Source: Chryseobacterium sp. CH25 (GTDB lineage: Bacteria > Bacteroidota > Bacteroidia > Flavobacteriales > Weeksellaceae). From it: DNA of 64,000 nt. The stretch spans positions 124,001 to 188,000 of the forward strand of contig NZ_NRQT01000006.1 of NCBI RefSeq assembly GCF_004119455.1. The letters are read 5' to 3'. Below the pieces are notes generated by a model. That model had not been told where the DNA came from and did not search any database. It saw only the letters and a list, made by a program, of their open reading frames with translations. How positions within the stretch are numbered: position 1 is the stretch's first letter; each line of letters opens with the position of its first letter. The translations under genes and the position numbers were made by a program. Positions 9,197 through 19,416 of the stretch are shown here, one piece after another.

Positions 9197-9685
9197 TTAG
9201 CTGATACCTGCCGCCCAGCTTTTCTCCAAAGGAAGAAGAAAGTGGCTTAAAAAGTCCAGATAGGTATTTTTAGAAAAATCAAAGACTTCAATGTCTCTTG
9301 ATAGTTCTCCGTTTCTTAATTTGGTTTTGAAATCAAGAAGTTTTAATGTTTTCACTTCTCCATTTTCTACAAAACTTGCTTTCATTCTGTCAAATAATCC
9401 CAACTGATACTCTGCATCAATCTCTCTCATGACCTTACCTAAAGCATCAATACTGCAACCAGAAGCCATTTCTTTCTCTTCATCTACACATATGATGATG
9501 AATTGATTTTTTTCAATCTTAAATGACGATGAAAGTGGTTTTCCGTGTGCTGCCCAGGTTGCCAGGAAATCAAAAAGTTTTTCAGTGATTACCTTTGCCT
9601 CTTTGGTCTCAAATGGTCTTGATGCCGGATATATAATGACTCTGTAGTCGTTTGTTTCTACAACGTTTGATTCTTCAATTTTCAT
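9197..9685 (-). CDS. conserved hypothetical protein (flavobacterial, often labelled 'ABC transporter ATPase')
   Basis: A 162-residue soluble protein without signal peptide or membrane segment. It resembles a conserved flavobacterial family that databases often label as ABC transporter ATPase, but I see no Walker A, Walker B or ABC signature motif, so that name is not supported. Features include ATWAAHGKPLSSSF and a C-terminal HFLLPLEKSWAAGIS. Likely monocistronic with its own terminator. Function unknown. Confidence 0.8.
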   Translation of the reverse strand: MKIEESNVVETNDYRVIIYPASRPFETKEAKVITEKLFDFLATWAAHGKPLSSSFKIEKNQFIIICVDEEKEMASGCSIDALGKVMREIDAEYQLGLFDRMKASFVENGEVKTLKLLDFKTKLRNGELSRDIEVFDFSKNTYLDFLSHFLLPLEKSWAAGIS

Positions 9686-9943
9686 ATCTAATCAATTTAG
9701 AGGATAAAATTACGATTTTTTCTTCAGACAGAATGTGACTTATATCCTGTAAAAATATTCTTCTTCACAAGAGGTATTCAAATACAGCATGATAAGAATT
9801 CTCATTTCAACTCAATACTGTTGTCTGGGAATAGCTTTATAAGCGAATAAACAGGTCAGCTCTTCTTCACTGTGGTCTGAGTACTTTAATACTATATTGT
9901 TTATTTCTATGATGATATAACCCAATAACATTCATATATAAAA

Positions 9944-11080
9944 TTATACAATTTTAGAACTTTTAATATGGTTATATTTTTGACTCAATGCCAAAAGTAT
10001 CATGATAAAAAGTGGAAAAATAAACGGAAAGAAAAGTCTTAGGTCCCCCGACTGTGGAAAGAAAAAGAATTTGATATAGACATTCACAAAGAAAAGAGCG
10101 GCAATCATTCTTATCCAGGTATCTTTCGATATCCAAAAAATCAATCCTGTCATAATAGAAACTGCCAGAGTTACTTTTTTAAAAGCTATTATTTTTGTGT
10201 AAATAATCTGTAAATAGATATCTAGGCTCACATGAGCCGGCTGCGATGAAATAATGGGTCTTCTATAAATAAATGAGTCATAAAAAAGATCCGTCCAACC
10301 AGGATAATTATACAGTTTCATGATAGATGCATATATGGATAACATTACAATGCCCTGTACTATAAGAATAATTTCCATTTTCTTTTCTGCAAAGTAGCTG
10401 TATAAAAAAATGGCACCTAAATAAGTTAAAGCAAATGTAATATAATCCGGACGTATAAAGATCATAACCAGAAGAAGTAAGAATATACTCCATTTGCTCC
10501 AGCTTTTTATGAGCCCTATCACAAAAATTAAGAGGAAAAGAAAAATAAACATATCCGGAGTAGACTCTCCTGACATATAAGTCATTGTTGGCATAAGCAT
10601 AATCCCAGCTGTTAAAAGAGCAGCAAGTATATACTTTTCCGGAAACAGGATCTTAATCGTATAAAACAGTAATAATCCTGAAATAAAATAAGAAATAAGC
10701 CCCGTAAATAATACAGACATTGGTGGTGAAAGGCCAAGTTTACAAAAAAGAGTAATCACCAAGACATACCCTATTTTTATCTGAAAATAAGGTAGCTGTT
10801 CTGTAAAAGACTGTGTATTTTTCGCAAAGTATTGCCTCGTTGGAGCCCAGGGTTTCACCCCTATAAGATTGTTATATTGATCTGCAGAGGCTTCTTTTTT
10901 TATGGATGAGAATGTAAGTTCACGAACTTTCTCCGGTGAATCAGGAAATTCAGTTGTGAACATACTCCCCAGGTATCCTGGCATATCCCAATCATATGTT
11001 CTGTTGTTATAATTCCAATAGGTTAGAAACGTAAGAATGGATATTATAAACAAAAGGGAAATGCCCCATTTAACCTTCAT
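9944..11080 (-). CDS. polytopic membrane protein, possibly GT-C type glycosyltransferase-like
   Basis: A 378-residue protein with about 9-10 hydrophobic segments. An acidic NYNNRTYDWDMPGYLG lies in the first periplasmic loop after the first segment; GT-C glycosyltransferases carry a catalytic acidic pair in this loop, so a lipid-sugar transferase role is possible but not shown. The C-terminal half is rich in Phe and Ile. No family is firmly recognised. A flippase and a glycosyltransferase lie on the same strand about 1 kb downstream. Confidence 0.7.
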   Translation of the reverse strand: MKVKWGISLLFIISILTFLTYWNYNNRTYDWDMPGYLGSMFTTEFPDSPEKVRELTFSSIKKEASADQYNNLIGVKPWAPTRQYFAKNTQSFTEQLPYFQIKIGYVLVITLFCKLGLSPPMSVLFTGLISYFISGLLLFYTIKILFPEKYILAALLTAGIMLMPTMTYMSGESTPDMFIFLFLLIFVIGLIKSWSKWSIFLLLLVMIFIRPDYITFALTYLGAIFLYSYFAEKKMEIILIVQGIVMLSIYASIMKLYNYPGWTDLFYDSFIYRRPIISSQPAHVSLDIYLQIIYTKIIAFKKVTLAVSIMTGLIFWISKDTWIRMIAALFFVNVYIKFFFFPQSGDLRLFFPFIFPLFIMILLALSQKYNHIKSSKIV

Positions 11081-11113
11081 ACAGCAATATTACAGTCTGT
11101 GTGACCGGTAAGA

Positions 11114-11899
11114 TTATAAATCGTCTGCTTCAGCAAGAAGCTCAACGATATCTTTTACTGCAACTTCAGTATTTTTATTGAAGTGTTTTACACCGTCTGT
11201 CATCATCGTATTACAGAATGGACATCCGGTTGCAATTACTTTAGGTTCAAAAGATAAAGCTTCTTCTGTTCTTTCGATATTGATGTCTTTATTTCCTTTT
11301 TCAGGCTCTTTAAACATCTGTGCACCACCAGCTCCACAACAAAGTCCGTTTGTTCTGCAACGCTTCATTTCTACAAGCTCTGCATCAAGCTTTTCCAATA
11401 ATATTCTTGGTGCTTCATATTCATCGTTCGCACGTCCAAGGTAACAAGGATCGTGGAAAGTAATTTTTTTCCCTTTGAATGCTCCACCTTCAATTTTCAG
11501 TCTTCCTTCTTCCATTAAGGTTTTAAGGAATTGTGTGTGATGAACTACTTCAAAGTGCCCGCCAAGACTTGGATATTCATTTTTAAGGGTATTGAAACAG
11601 TGTGGACAAGCTGTTACAATTTTCTTTACTTCGTAAGCATTAAGAACTTCAATATTGGTAAGGGCCATCATCTGGAAAACAAATTCATTCCCAGCTCTTT
11701 TCGCAGGATCTCCGGTACAGCTTTCTTCCTGTCCTAAGACTGCAAATTCAACCCCTATTTTATTTAATATCTTGCAAAATGCTTTTGTAATTTTTTTGGC
11801 GCGGTCGTCAAAACTTCCTGCACATCCAACCCAAAATAAAACTTCCGGTGATTTTCCTTCGGCAGCATATTCTGCCATTGTTTTTATATTGAAATCCAT
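11114..11899 (-). CDS. (Fe-S)-binding protein with two CCG domains (HdrB/GlpC/LutA-like)
   Basis: A 261-residue soluble protein with the cysteine-rich CCG pattern of heterodisulfide reductase subunit B, GlpC and LutA: ACPHCFNTLKNEY, HDPCYLGR, GLCCGAGGAQMF and ATGCPFCNTMM. These motifs bind an Fe-S cluster used in electron transfer. The neighbouring upstream gene encodes a membrane 4Fe-4S protein, so the two probably form one membrane-bound oxidoreductase. Physiological donor unknown; an electron-transfer-flavoprotein-linked quinone reductase is one option. Confidence 0.88.
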   Translation of the reverse strand: MDFNIKTMAEYAAEGKSPEVLFWVGCAGSFDDRAKKITKAFCKILNKIGVEFAVLGQEESCTGDPAKRAGNEFVFQMMALTNIEVLNAYEVKKIVTACPHCFNTLKNEYPSLGGHFEVVHHTQFLKTLMEEGRLKIEGGAFKGKKITFHDPCYLGRANDEYEAPRILLEKLDAELVEMKRCRTNGLCCGAGGAQMFKEPEKGNKDINIERTEEALSFEPKVIATGCPFCNTMMTDGVKHFNKNTEVAVKDIVELLAEADDL

Positions 11900-11987
11900 T
11901 TCTTTTTCAATTTGAAAAGGTGAGGATTTGGAAATTTGAAAGTGAACTAGCGTTAATCAATTTTCAAATTTTCAAATCGATTAGTTT

Positions 11988-13319
11988 TTAATTTTCTGAA
12001 GCCCAGTTCAGACGGTCAGCCTGGTTATACTGCCAAGGAGCAGCGTTGTTTTCTACGTTCGTCATCATCAGATTCAATTCCTGTGGAGCAGCGGACTGTT
12101 CCATTACCAGGAATCTTCTCATTTCGAAGATAATAGAAAGTGGATCTAACAATACTGGACAGGCATCTGTACATGCATTACATGTAGTACAAGCCCAAAG
12201 TTCTTCCTTAGTGATATAGTCATTCAACAGCTTTTTGCCGTCGTCTACAAATTTTCCGTTTTTATCAATATTTTTTCCAACTTCCTCCAACCTGTCTCTT
12301 GTTTTCATTAAGATCAGTCTCGGAGATAGTTTTTTACCTGTAATGTTGGCAGGGCAAACAGAAGTACAACGTCCGCATTCTGTACAAGAATAAGCATTCA
12401 GTAGTTGTACCTGGTTAAGGTCAAATATATCTTCAGCTCCAAATTTAGAAGGAACATCTGCTTCAGCTCCTTCTGCCGGTGCAGCATAAGGATCTGCATT
12501 AGGATCCATCATCAATTTGATCTCTTTTGTTACAGAATCAAGGTTGTTGAATTTTCCTTTTTTATCAAGATTAGCATACCAAGTACTTGGGAACGCTAAA
12601 ATAATGTGTAAATGCTTTGAATAATACAAGTAATTCATGAAGAACAGAATCCCTACAAAGTGGAACCACCAAGCTCCTTTTTCTGTAAAGTGTAGGAAAC
12701 CGTCACCGAAATTGCTAAAAATAGGTCCCAGAATAGTAGAACTAATCGGGAAACTTCCCAGTGCAGGCATTACTCCTCTTTGTTGCAGTACCCAATCAGC
12801 TGCGTTCATTTTAAAGAAAGCCATCATTAAGGCAAACTCAATGATAAGAATCCAGTTGGCATCCTGTTTTGGCCATCCGAAAAGTTCTTTCATGGTTAAT
12901 CTCTTAACTCCATAAAAGTTTCTTCTGATAAAGAATACCACCACTCCTATTACAACAAGAAGAGCAAGAATCTCCAATGTTGCTGTAAAGAAACTATAGA
13001 ATCCATTTCCAAAAACTGAAGCTAGAAAACGGTGTGTTCCGAACAGTCCATCAACAATAATTTCAATAAGTTCTATATTGATAATCACAAAACCTACGTA
13101 CACGAAAAGGTGTAAAATCCCGGCAACAGGACGTTTCACCATCTTGCTCTGTCCCATAGCCACTCTTGCCATGGTACTCCAGCGTTCAGATTTTCTGTCG
13201 TTTCTGTTGATCTCGTGACCAAGTCTGATATTTCTATAGATCTTCAGCAGGCTTTTGGCAAACAGTCCAAATCCGGCCACTAATAGAATCAGGAAAATAA
13301 TGTTATCGATGTACTGCAT
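11988..13319 (-). CDS. membrane-anchored 4Fe-4S dicluster protein (HdrC/FadF-like)
   Basis: A 443-residue protein. The N-terminal half holds about five membrane segments resembling the cytochrome b-like domain of nitrate reductase gamma/HdrE, with several conserved-looking His residues. The C-terminal half holds two 4Fe-4S motifs: CTECGRCTSVCP and CTTCNACTDACP. It lies 88 bases upstream of the CCG-domain gene. Together they look like a quinone-interacting electron transfer module. The intergenic gap contains several copies of TTTCAAAT. Confidence 0.88.
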   Translation of the reverse strand: MQYIDNIIFLILLVAGFGLFAKSLLKIYRNIRLGHEINRNDRKSERWSTMARVAMGQSKMVKRPVAGILHLFVYVGFVIINIELIEIIVDGLFGTHRFLASVFGNGFYSFFTATLEILALLVVIGVVVFFIRRNFYGVKRLTMKELFGWPKQDANWILIIEFALMMAFFKMNAADWVLQQRGVMPALGSFPISSTILGPIFSNFGDGFLHFTEKGAWWFHFVGILFFMNYLYYSKHLHIILAFPSTWYANLDKKGKFNNLDSVTKEIKLMMDPNADPYAAPAEGAEADVPSKFGAEDIFDLNQVQLLNAYSCTECGRCTSVCPANITGKKLSPRLILMKTRDRLEEVGKNIDKNGKFVDDGKKLLNDYITKEELWACTTCNACTDACPVLLDPLSIIFEMRRFLVMEQSAAPQELNLMMTNVENNAAPWQYNQADRLNWASEN

Positions 13320-13327
13320 AAGGCGTA

Positions 13328-14278
13328 TTAGTCTTTATTGTTTTTACCGAAAACTGAGAAATTGATGTATCTCTTAGGGTTCGCTTTCATATCTTCAATC
13401 AATGAATTCAAATTAGAAGATGCTGAATTCAGGTTGTTGTATAATTTATCATCCTTCATCAGCTTACCTAAGCTTCCCTCTCCTTTATCTATTCCGCCAA
13501 TCACCTGATTCAGTTTTCCTACGGTGGCATCCAGATTTGCAATAGTTGCATTTAACTGCTTGGTATCAATGCTTTGTGCAAGATTTCCGTATTTATCTAA
13601 TGTTGTCTTTCCACTTTGCATTGTAAGACTTGCATCATCCAATACTTTCTGTAATTTAGGATCATTATGACCTACAAGGCTGTTTACACTTCCTGCAGTG
13701 GTTTCCAATGCTCCCACTGTCTTATTAAGGTTGGATAATAACGCTTTAATTTCTGCTCTGTTCTGAGCATCTACAAGCTGATTGGCATTCGCCATTAGAG
13801 AGTCTACTCTATGTAAAACAACCTGTAATTGATCTTTTACCGGGCCTACCTGAGAAGAAAGACTTCCCATCATTCCCAATTTGAAGGCTCCTTTCAAGGT
13901 ATCTCCATCTTTTGCTGTAGCTCCGCCATATGCCAGATTTACTCTCATTTCCTTACCGGACATTAATCCCGGTTCAAAAATTTCCAGTGATGAGTTTTTT
14001 GAAAATTCAAATTTGTTATCAACTGTAATTTTTACAACAAAACTGATTTTACCATCCTTTCCTGTCTGAGGAATGATCTTATCTACCTGGCCTACTTTAA
14101 GACCATTAATAGAGACTGCTGAAGACTGCGCAAGGCCTTCTACATTGTCATATTTTGCGTAAAAGATATTGTCGGTAGTAAAAAGGCTCTTCCCTTTCAT
14201 AAATTGAAACAACACCACAAAGCCTACGATAGCTAGAAGTGCAATCACACCAGCTTTTAATTCTTTACTGAACTTCAC
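13328..14278 (-). CDS. mlaD: MlaD family (MCE domain) lipid-transport protein
   Basis: A 316-residue protein with one N-terminal membrane anchor (about 9-25) and an MCE domain (about 38-115, with YDNVEGLAQSSAVSINGLKVG). The remainder is helical, with Asn- and Leu-rich repeats likely to form a coiled tube. MCE proteins bind and pass phospholipids between membranes as part of an ABC system. The likely ABC partners are encoded far away, at 30980-32541. It ends 8 bases before the Fe-S gene start, so may share a transcript with it. Confidence 0.88.
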   Translation of the reverse strand: MKFSKELKAGVIALLAIVGFVVLFQFMKGKSLFTTDNIFYAKYDNVEGLAQSSAVSINGLKVGQVDKIIPQTGKDGKISFVVKITVDNKFEFSKNSSLEIFEPGLMSGKEMRVNLAYGGATAKDGDTLKGAFKLGMMGSLSSQVGPVKDQLQVVLHRVDSLMANANQLVDAQNRAEIKALLSNLNKTVGALETTAGSVNSLVGHNDPKLQKVLDDASLTMQSGKTTLDKYGNLAQSIDTKQLNATIANLDATVGKLNQVIGGIDKGEGSLGKLMKDDKLYNNLNSASSNLNSLIEDMKANPKRYINFSVFGKNNKD

Positions 14279-14354
14279 TTGCTAATTTTTTTCTAATAAG
14301 CAAATATAGTACATTTTAAATAAATCTTTTCCTTTATTGTTCTGCCATAAATAC

Positions 14355-14386
14355 AAAAAAAGCGACAAAAAAATTGTCGCTTTTAT
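14355..14386 (-). terminator. terminator after the PpiD-like gene
   Basis: Stem AAAAGCGACAA (14358-14368) with TTGTCGCTTTT (14374-14384), with a T-run on the minus strand. Lies 20 bases after the stop at 14406. Confidence 0.85.
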
Positions 14387-14405
14387 ATTGATAGATGTAA
14401 ATCTT

Positions 14406-16559
14406 TTATTGTTGCTGATTTCCCAGCTTGTTCCAGATCTCGATTCTGTAGTCCTGGATATCTGCGTTATCCTGAAGACTCTTTAACCAAGCCTGTCCGA
14501 ACATTCCTGCATTTCTCTGAGAAATAGACTCAGTAAATTGCTTAATATCACCAGGTTGTTTGTTTACTGTCTCTGATTTTTTAATCAATACATAAACACC
14601 TGTTCCACCTTCAACCGGCTTAGAAAGTTTACCTTTTGCAACTCCGAATGCTGCACCGGCAACTTTAGGTTCCATTGCTCCATTTACTGAAGGGTTCAAT
14701 AGATTCACCTGAGCCGCTTGTTTTGTAGTAGCAAATAATGCAGCAATCTGATCTAAACCTGAAGCTTTTGCTCCTGCAATTTTATCAGAGATTTGTTTTG
14801 CAGCTAATTTATTCTTAACAATTACCTCAATCTGATCTCTTACAGATTCAGGATCAGCAAGACCAGCTTCTTGTTTTCCGTTTAAGTATACAACAATTTT
14901 GTCTCCTGTTCCGTCTACATTGAATAATTCTGTATCTCCTTTAGATCTTTTCTTATCAAAAGCCCAAGCAAGGATATCACCGTCTTTCTCAGTACCTAAG
15001 CCCTGAAGCTGTCCTTCGAATCTCTTCGCAGCTTTAGAATTAGTATACTGGAAGTTTCCTTTCTTAGCAATATTCACGAAATCGTTGAAAGACTTCCCTT
15101 GAACCTGCTGAATGAATTTTCTGGAATTTTTATCTGTTTCTGCTTCTGTAGCATCTGAAGGTTTGATCTCTTTTACAAGATTAGCCACCTTATACCCCAT
15201 TGAACCAGATTTTTTATCTTCAATATTGATGATGTGGTACCCAAACTGAGTTTCTACAACACCTGTTGCTCCTTTAGGATTGTTTGCAAGATAAGTTAGG
15301 AACTCAGGAACAAAAGGTGTTTCCGGAGTTGTCCAACCAAGGCTACCACCTTGTGCAGCAGAACTTGGATCATTTGAAAGTTTAAGGAACTCAGTAAATT
15401 TAGCTGGTGTAGCTTTTACAATAGCTCCAATAGAGTCTGCTAATTTCTTAGCCTGCTCTTTAGATCTTGTTACTCCATCTCCTGCAGGGCTTCCTTTGAA
15501 AGCGATCAGGATATGTCTTGATAATGTAGAATCTGAAGTTTTCTTACCTACAAGTTTAGAAACTACATAGAAATTCTGTTCTTTGTACGGACCAAAAGTC
15601 TGTCCAACCGCAGCTGTTGCGATCTGACCTTGTATAGTAGCAGGCAATTGTGTAGGCTTCACATACTGAGGATTGAAAGGTGAATCTGAGTTTGCCATTA
15701 CAAACATAGAGTCATTCTTTGTATTCTGGAAGTTTTCAGTTCCTCCGCTAGCATCTGTTCCTCCTGAGTATAATTTTGTAATTTCCTTTAAAGCGGCTGC
15801 ATCATCTGCTGCACTTGGCTTAGAAGGGAAAAATACAATACCTAAGTTTCTGCTAGGTTCAGCTTTGAACATCACCGGGTGCTGCTTGATGTAGTTGGCA
15901 AGATCTTCTGTAGTAACATTGATCTTTGTTTTCTGAAGATAAGCTGCATAGTCTACCTTCACAAAGTCGATGTCAGCAAGCTGATCTCTTTCTTTCATCA
16001 ATTCTTCAGCTTCTTTTTTACCAGTAGTAATTCCTGCTGAAATATTGGTAAACACCTGTCTCGCCATCAGTCTGTACTCAATTGATTTTCTGGTTTTCAA
16101 CCATTGAGCATACCCCTGAGGGTTAGTGTTCTGTAATGTTTCAATTTCTTTTTTAAGCTCTTGAGTTTTAAAGTTCCCTTTCTCATCAAAGAACTGTTGA
16201 TTTTGAGCGAACATCTGATCATACTGGATCTGATTCCAGAAATAATCATCAGTCATTTCAAAGCCCAATTTCTCAAACTGCTGCTTGATAAGCTTAGATT
16301 GAACAAGTAACTGCCAAGCCTGCTCTTCAAGTCCGTTTTTTGGACGACCTTGTTGTTCAGCCTGTTGCTGCAGCACGAAAAGCTGATCATTGAACTCTTC
16401 GCGGGTGATTTTCTCACCGTTTACTTTTCCTAAAACGTCAGGATTCTTACCAAAAACCTTGTCGATACTGTCTGGGTTCACCAAGAACGCCAAAAGCGCT
16501 AAGGCTATTACTCCCATTAAAAGCCAAGGCTTACTCCTAATCTGTCCTAAAATTGCCAT
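14406..16559 (-). CDS. ppiD: peptidylprolyl isomerase, PpiD/SurA-like foldase
   Basis: A 717-residue protein anchored by one N-terminal membrane segment (about 12-28) with a periplasmic SurA-N-like region, and a parvulin-type PPIase domain near 345-450 (SRHILIAFKG, QGGSLGWTTPETPFVPEF, TQFGYHIINIEDKK). It should help fold exported proteins in the periplasm. Length is in the PpiD range of Bacteroidota. It is transcribed divergently from lon, another protein-quality gene, across a 260-base gap. Confidence 0.9.
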   Translation of the reverse strand: MAILGQIRSKPWLLMGVIALALLAFLVNPDSIDKVFGKNPDVLGKVNGEKITREEFNDQLFVLQQQAEQQGRPKNGLEEQAWQLLVQSKLIKQQFEKLGFEMTDDYFWNQIQYDQMFAQNQQFFDEKGNFKTQELKKEIETLQNTNPQGYAQWLKTRKSIEYRLMARQVFTNISAGITTGKKEAEELMKERDQLADIDFVKVDYAAYLQKTKINVTTEDLANYIKQHPVMFKAEPSRNLGIVFFPSKPSAADDAAALKEITKLYSGGTDASGGTENFQNTKNDSMFVMANSDSPFNPQYVKPTQLPATIQGQIATAAVGQTFGPYKEQNFYVVSKLVGKKTSDSTLSRHILIAFKGSPAGDGVTRSKEQAKKLADSIGAIVKATPAKFTEFLKLSNDPSSAAQGGSLGWTTPETPFVPEFLTYLANNPKGATGVVETQFGYHIINIEDKKSGSMGYKVANLVKEIKPSDATEAETDKNSRKFIQQVQGKSFNDFVNIAKKGNFQYTNSKAAKRFEGQLQGLGTEKDGDILAWAFDKKRSKGDTELFNVDGTGDKIVVYLNGKQEAGLADPESVRDQIEVIVKNKLAAKQISDKIAGAKASGLDQIAALFATTKQAAQVNLLNPSVNGAMEPKVAGAAFGVAKGKLSKPVEGGTGVYVLIKKSETVNKQPGDIKQFTESISQRNAGMFGQAWLKSLQDNADIQDYRIEIWNKLGNQQQ

Positions 16560-16793
16560 TTTATAAATTATAGTTTTTTATCAGTTTGCGAAAATACACA
16601 TTTTTAAGAAATTAGAGAAGCAGAAGTTCTTTATTTTAATTTTAAATGCTAAAGATTATCTAAAAAAGGAAATTTTGACCATATTTTTTAGCAAAAAACA
16701 AATGGCATAAGTATTGTGCAATCTAACACATTATAATATAGCACACGTTTTCAGGGCATATTATAAAAAATCCCTTTAACGACTAAAAACGAA

Positions 16794-16810
16794 AATGACA
16801 ATTTGTCATT
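16794..16810. promoter_or_regulatory. perfect palindrome before lon (possible operator)
   Basis: AATGACAA (16794-16801), one base, then TTGTCATT (16803-16810): an 8-bp perfect inverted repeat whose right edge is only 9 bases before the lon ATG at 16820. It could be a repressor site or an mRNA hairpin that controls lon. No regulator is identified. Confidence 0.5.
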
Positions 16811-16819
16811 CGATCTATT

Positions 16820-19223
16820 ATGACAGAGTTTGAAGATATAAGTTTAGAAGAAATGATCAGCGATGGTTTTGATATTGTCACTGAAGAAATCAATCTTTCC
16901 GATTTTGGAGAGACTGAAAAAATTCCGAACAGAAAATATTCCCAATACTTCCTGTAAGAAATATGGTTATGTTTCCAAATGTGGTAATCCCTATTACAGC
17001 TGGAAGAAAAACATCCATACAACTTCTTGAGGAAGCGCAAAAAAACGGAGATTTTATCGGAATTGTAAGCCAGAAGAATTCTGACCTTGAGCAACCTACC
17101 GAAAAGGACATCTATACAACCGGTACTTTAGCGAAGATTATTAAGATTATAAAACTTCCTGAAGGCAATATTACTGCAATTACCAAAGGTTTCCACAGAT
17201 TTAAAATCAAAAAATCGTTGATAACCAACCTTATTTTAAAGCTGAAATAACCAAACTAAAGGATACTAAGCCTAAAAATCAGGAAGAATATGAAGCTTTA
17301 CTGGAAAACATTAAAGATCTTGCTTTAAAAATTATTGAGCTGGATCCTAATATTCCTAATGCTGCCAATTTTGCGATCAAAAACATCAACAATAATGATG
17401 ATTTACTGAACTTCATCTGCACTAATGCAAGCTTCCCATCTGTAGAAAAGCAAAAATTGCTTGAGGAAAAAAGCACCATGGAAAGAGCTAACAAATGCTA
17501 TGAAATGATGCATGAAGATTTCAGAAAGCTGGAACTGAGAAATCAGATCCATCAGAAGACTTCAAAAGACCTTGATAAGCAACAAAGAGAATATTTCCTT
17601 AACCAACAGATCAGAACGATCCAGGAAGAATTGGGTGGTGGACCTGAAAGTGATGTGGCAGACCTTATTGCTAAAGCAAAAACAAAGAAATGGAGCCAGG
17701 AAGTTGAAGATCACTTCCAAAAAGAAATAGGAAGATTACAGAGACAGAATCCAAATTCTCCGGACTATAACGTACAAAGAAATTATCTGGATTTCTTTAC
17801 AGATCTACCTTGGGAAACTTACACCAAAGATATTTTTGATATTGCAAAGGCTGAAAAAGTTTTAGACAAGGCTCATTTCGGACTTGAAGATATCAAGAAA
17901 AGAATTTTGGAACATATGGCTGTTTTGAAATTAAAAAATAATATGAAGTCTCCTATTCTATTGTTGGTAGGACCTCCGGGAGTGGGTAAAACTTCATTAG
18001 GAAAGTCTATTGCTGATGCTTTAGGCAGAAAATATGTAAGATTATCTTTGGGCGGACTTCACGACGAAAGTGAAATCCGTGGACACAGAAAGACTTATAT
18101 TGGTGCAATGGCTGGAAGAATTCTTCAATCTATCAAAAAATCAGGAACTTCAAATCCTGTAATTGTTCTGGATGAGATTGATAAAATTGGACAGGGACTT
18201 CACGGAGATCCAAGCTCTGCACTTTTAGAAGTTCTTGATCCTGAACAAAATAAATCATTCTATGACAACTTCCTTGAAATGGGTTATGATTTGTCTAAAG
18301 TAATGTTTATTGCTACAGCGAATTCTCTTTCAACCATTCAGACTCCGCTATTGGACAGAACGGAAATTATTCAGATTGCAGGATATACTCTTGAAGAAAA
18401 GATTGAGATCGCTAAACGTCACTTAATCAAAAAGCAGCAGGAAGAAAATGGTTTGGATACGAAATCATTCAAGCTTGGAAATCCTGAACTTAAACATATT
18501 ATTGAGGCTCACACTTCTGAAAGTGGGGTAAGAACATTAGAAAAAAGAATTGCTTCAGTTGCAAGATGGGTAGCTTTACAAACAGCTTTGGCAAAAGAAT
18601 ACGATCCAAAAATCTCTCTTGAAAAAGTAGATGAAATCCTTGGTGTTCCAAGACCAAAAAGTTTATCTGAAATTACAGATGCTCCCGGTGTGGTAACAGG
18701 TCTTGCATGGACCAGTGTAGGTGGAGACATTTTATATATTGAAAGCATTCTGAGCAATGGAAAAGGTGCTTTAACGATGACCGGAAATCTGGGAACCGTA
18801 ATGAAAGAATCTGCTACTATTGCGTTGGAATACATTAAAGCTAAACATGATGAACTGGGAATTGCTCAGGAAGATTTGGATAAGAAAAATATCCACGTTC
18901 ACGTTCCTGAAGGGGCTACTCCTAAAGATGGACCTTCTGCAGGTATTGCAATGCTGACTTCAATGGTTTCTTCTTTCAAAAACAAAAAGATTAAACCTCA
19001 CCTTGCGATGACAGGGGAAATTACGTTAAGAGGAAAAGTTCTTCCTGTAGGTGGAATTAAAGAGAAGCTTCTTGCGGCTACCAGAGCTGGAGTAAAAGAG
19101 GTTATTCTTTGCGAAGCTAACAGAAAAGATGTAGAAGAAATTAAGAAAGATTATTTAAAGAATCTGAAAGTACACTATGTCAACAGAATGGAAGAAGTCA
19201 TAGACATCGCCATTGATAAATAA
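16820..19223 (+). pseudogene. lon: ATP-dependent protease Lon, two frameshifts (probably sequence errors)
   Basis: Lon is a soluble AAA+ protease that degrades misfolded and regulatory proteins. Reading starts at the ATG at 16820 (MTEFEDISLEEM). A one-base deficit in the A-run 16917-16922 and a second in the A-run 17209-17214 break the frame. Adding one A at each restores an 801-residue Lon. Visible parts: N-terminal domain PVRNMVMFPNVVIPI, Walker A GPPGVGKTS, Walker B VIVLDEIDKIG, and the protease Ser in KDGPSAGIAML with the Lys in the following helix. Both breaks are in the N-terminal domain. A real loss of Lon is possible but the pattern across the window argues for under-called homopolymers. 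Confidence 0.93.
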
Positions 19224-19256
19224 AAAACAACTTATTTACATATTAACTTCTCAATA

Positions 19257-19295
19257 AGAAACACGTTCTGAATTTCAGAGCGTGTTTCTGCTTTT
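19257..19295 (+). terminator. terminator after lon
   Basis: Stem AGAAACACG-TTCTGAA with TTCAGAG-CGTGTTTCT (19257-19289, one mismatch), then CTTTT. Lies 34 bases past the lon stop. Confidence 0.75.
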
Positions 19296-19416
19296 ACAGA
19301 AGGTTTTAGGAATGGATTTTGATATGCAGAGAGAAAAATTCACACTGTTTGAATAAAAAATTCTTCAGTTCGATGGGTTTTTCTTATTTTTATTCCACAC
19401 TGCATATTTTTAGATT

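Noticed and set aside
9197..9685. ABC transporter ATPase
   Set aside because: Similar proteins are often given this label, but no Walker A, Walker B or signature motif is present in the 162 residues.
11900..11987. Repeat or CRISPR-like array from several TTTCAAAT copies
   Set aside because: The copies are short, irregularly spaced and AT-rich; probably local sequence slippage.
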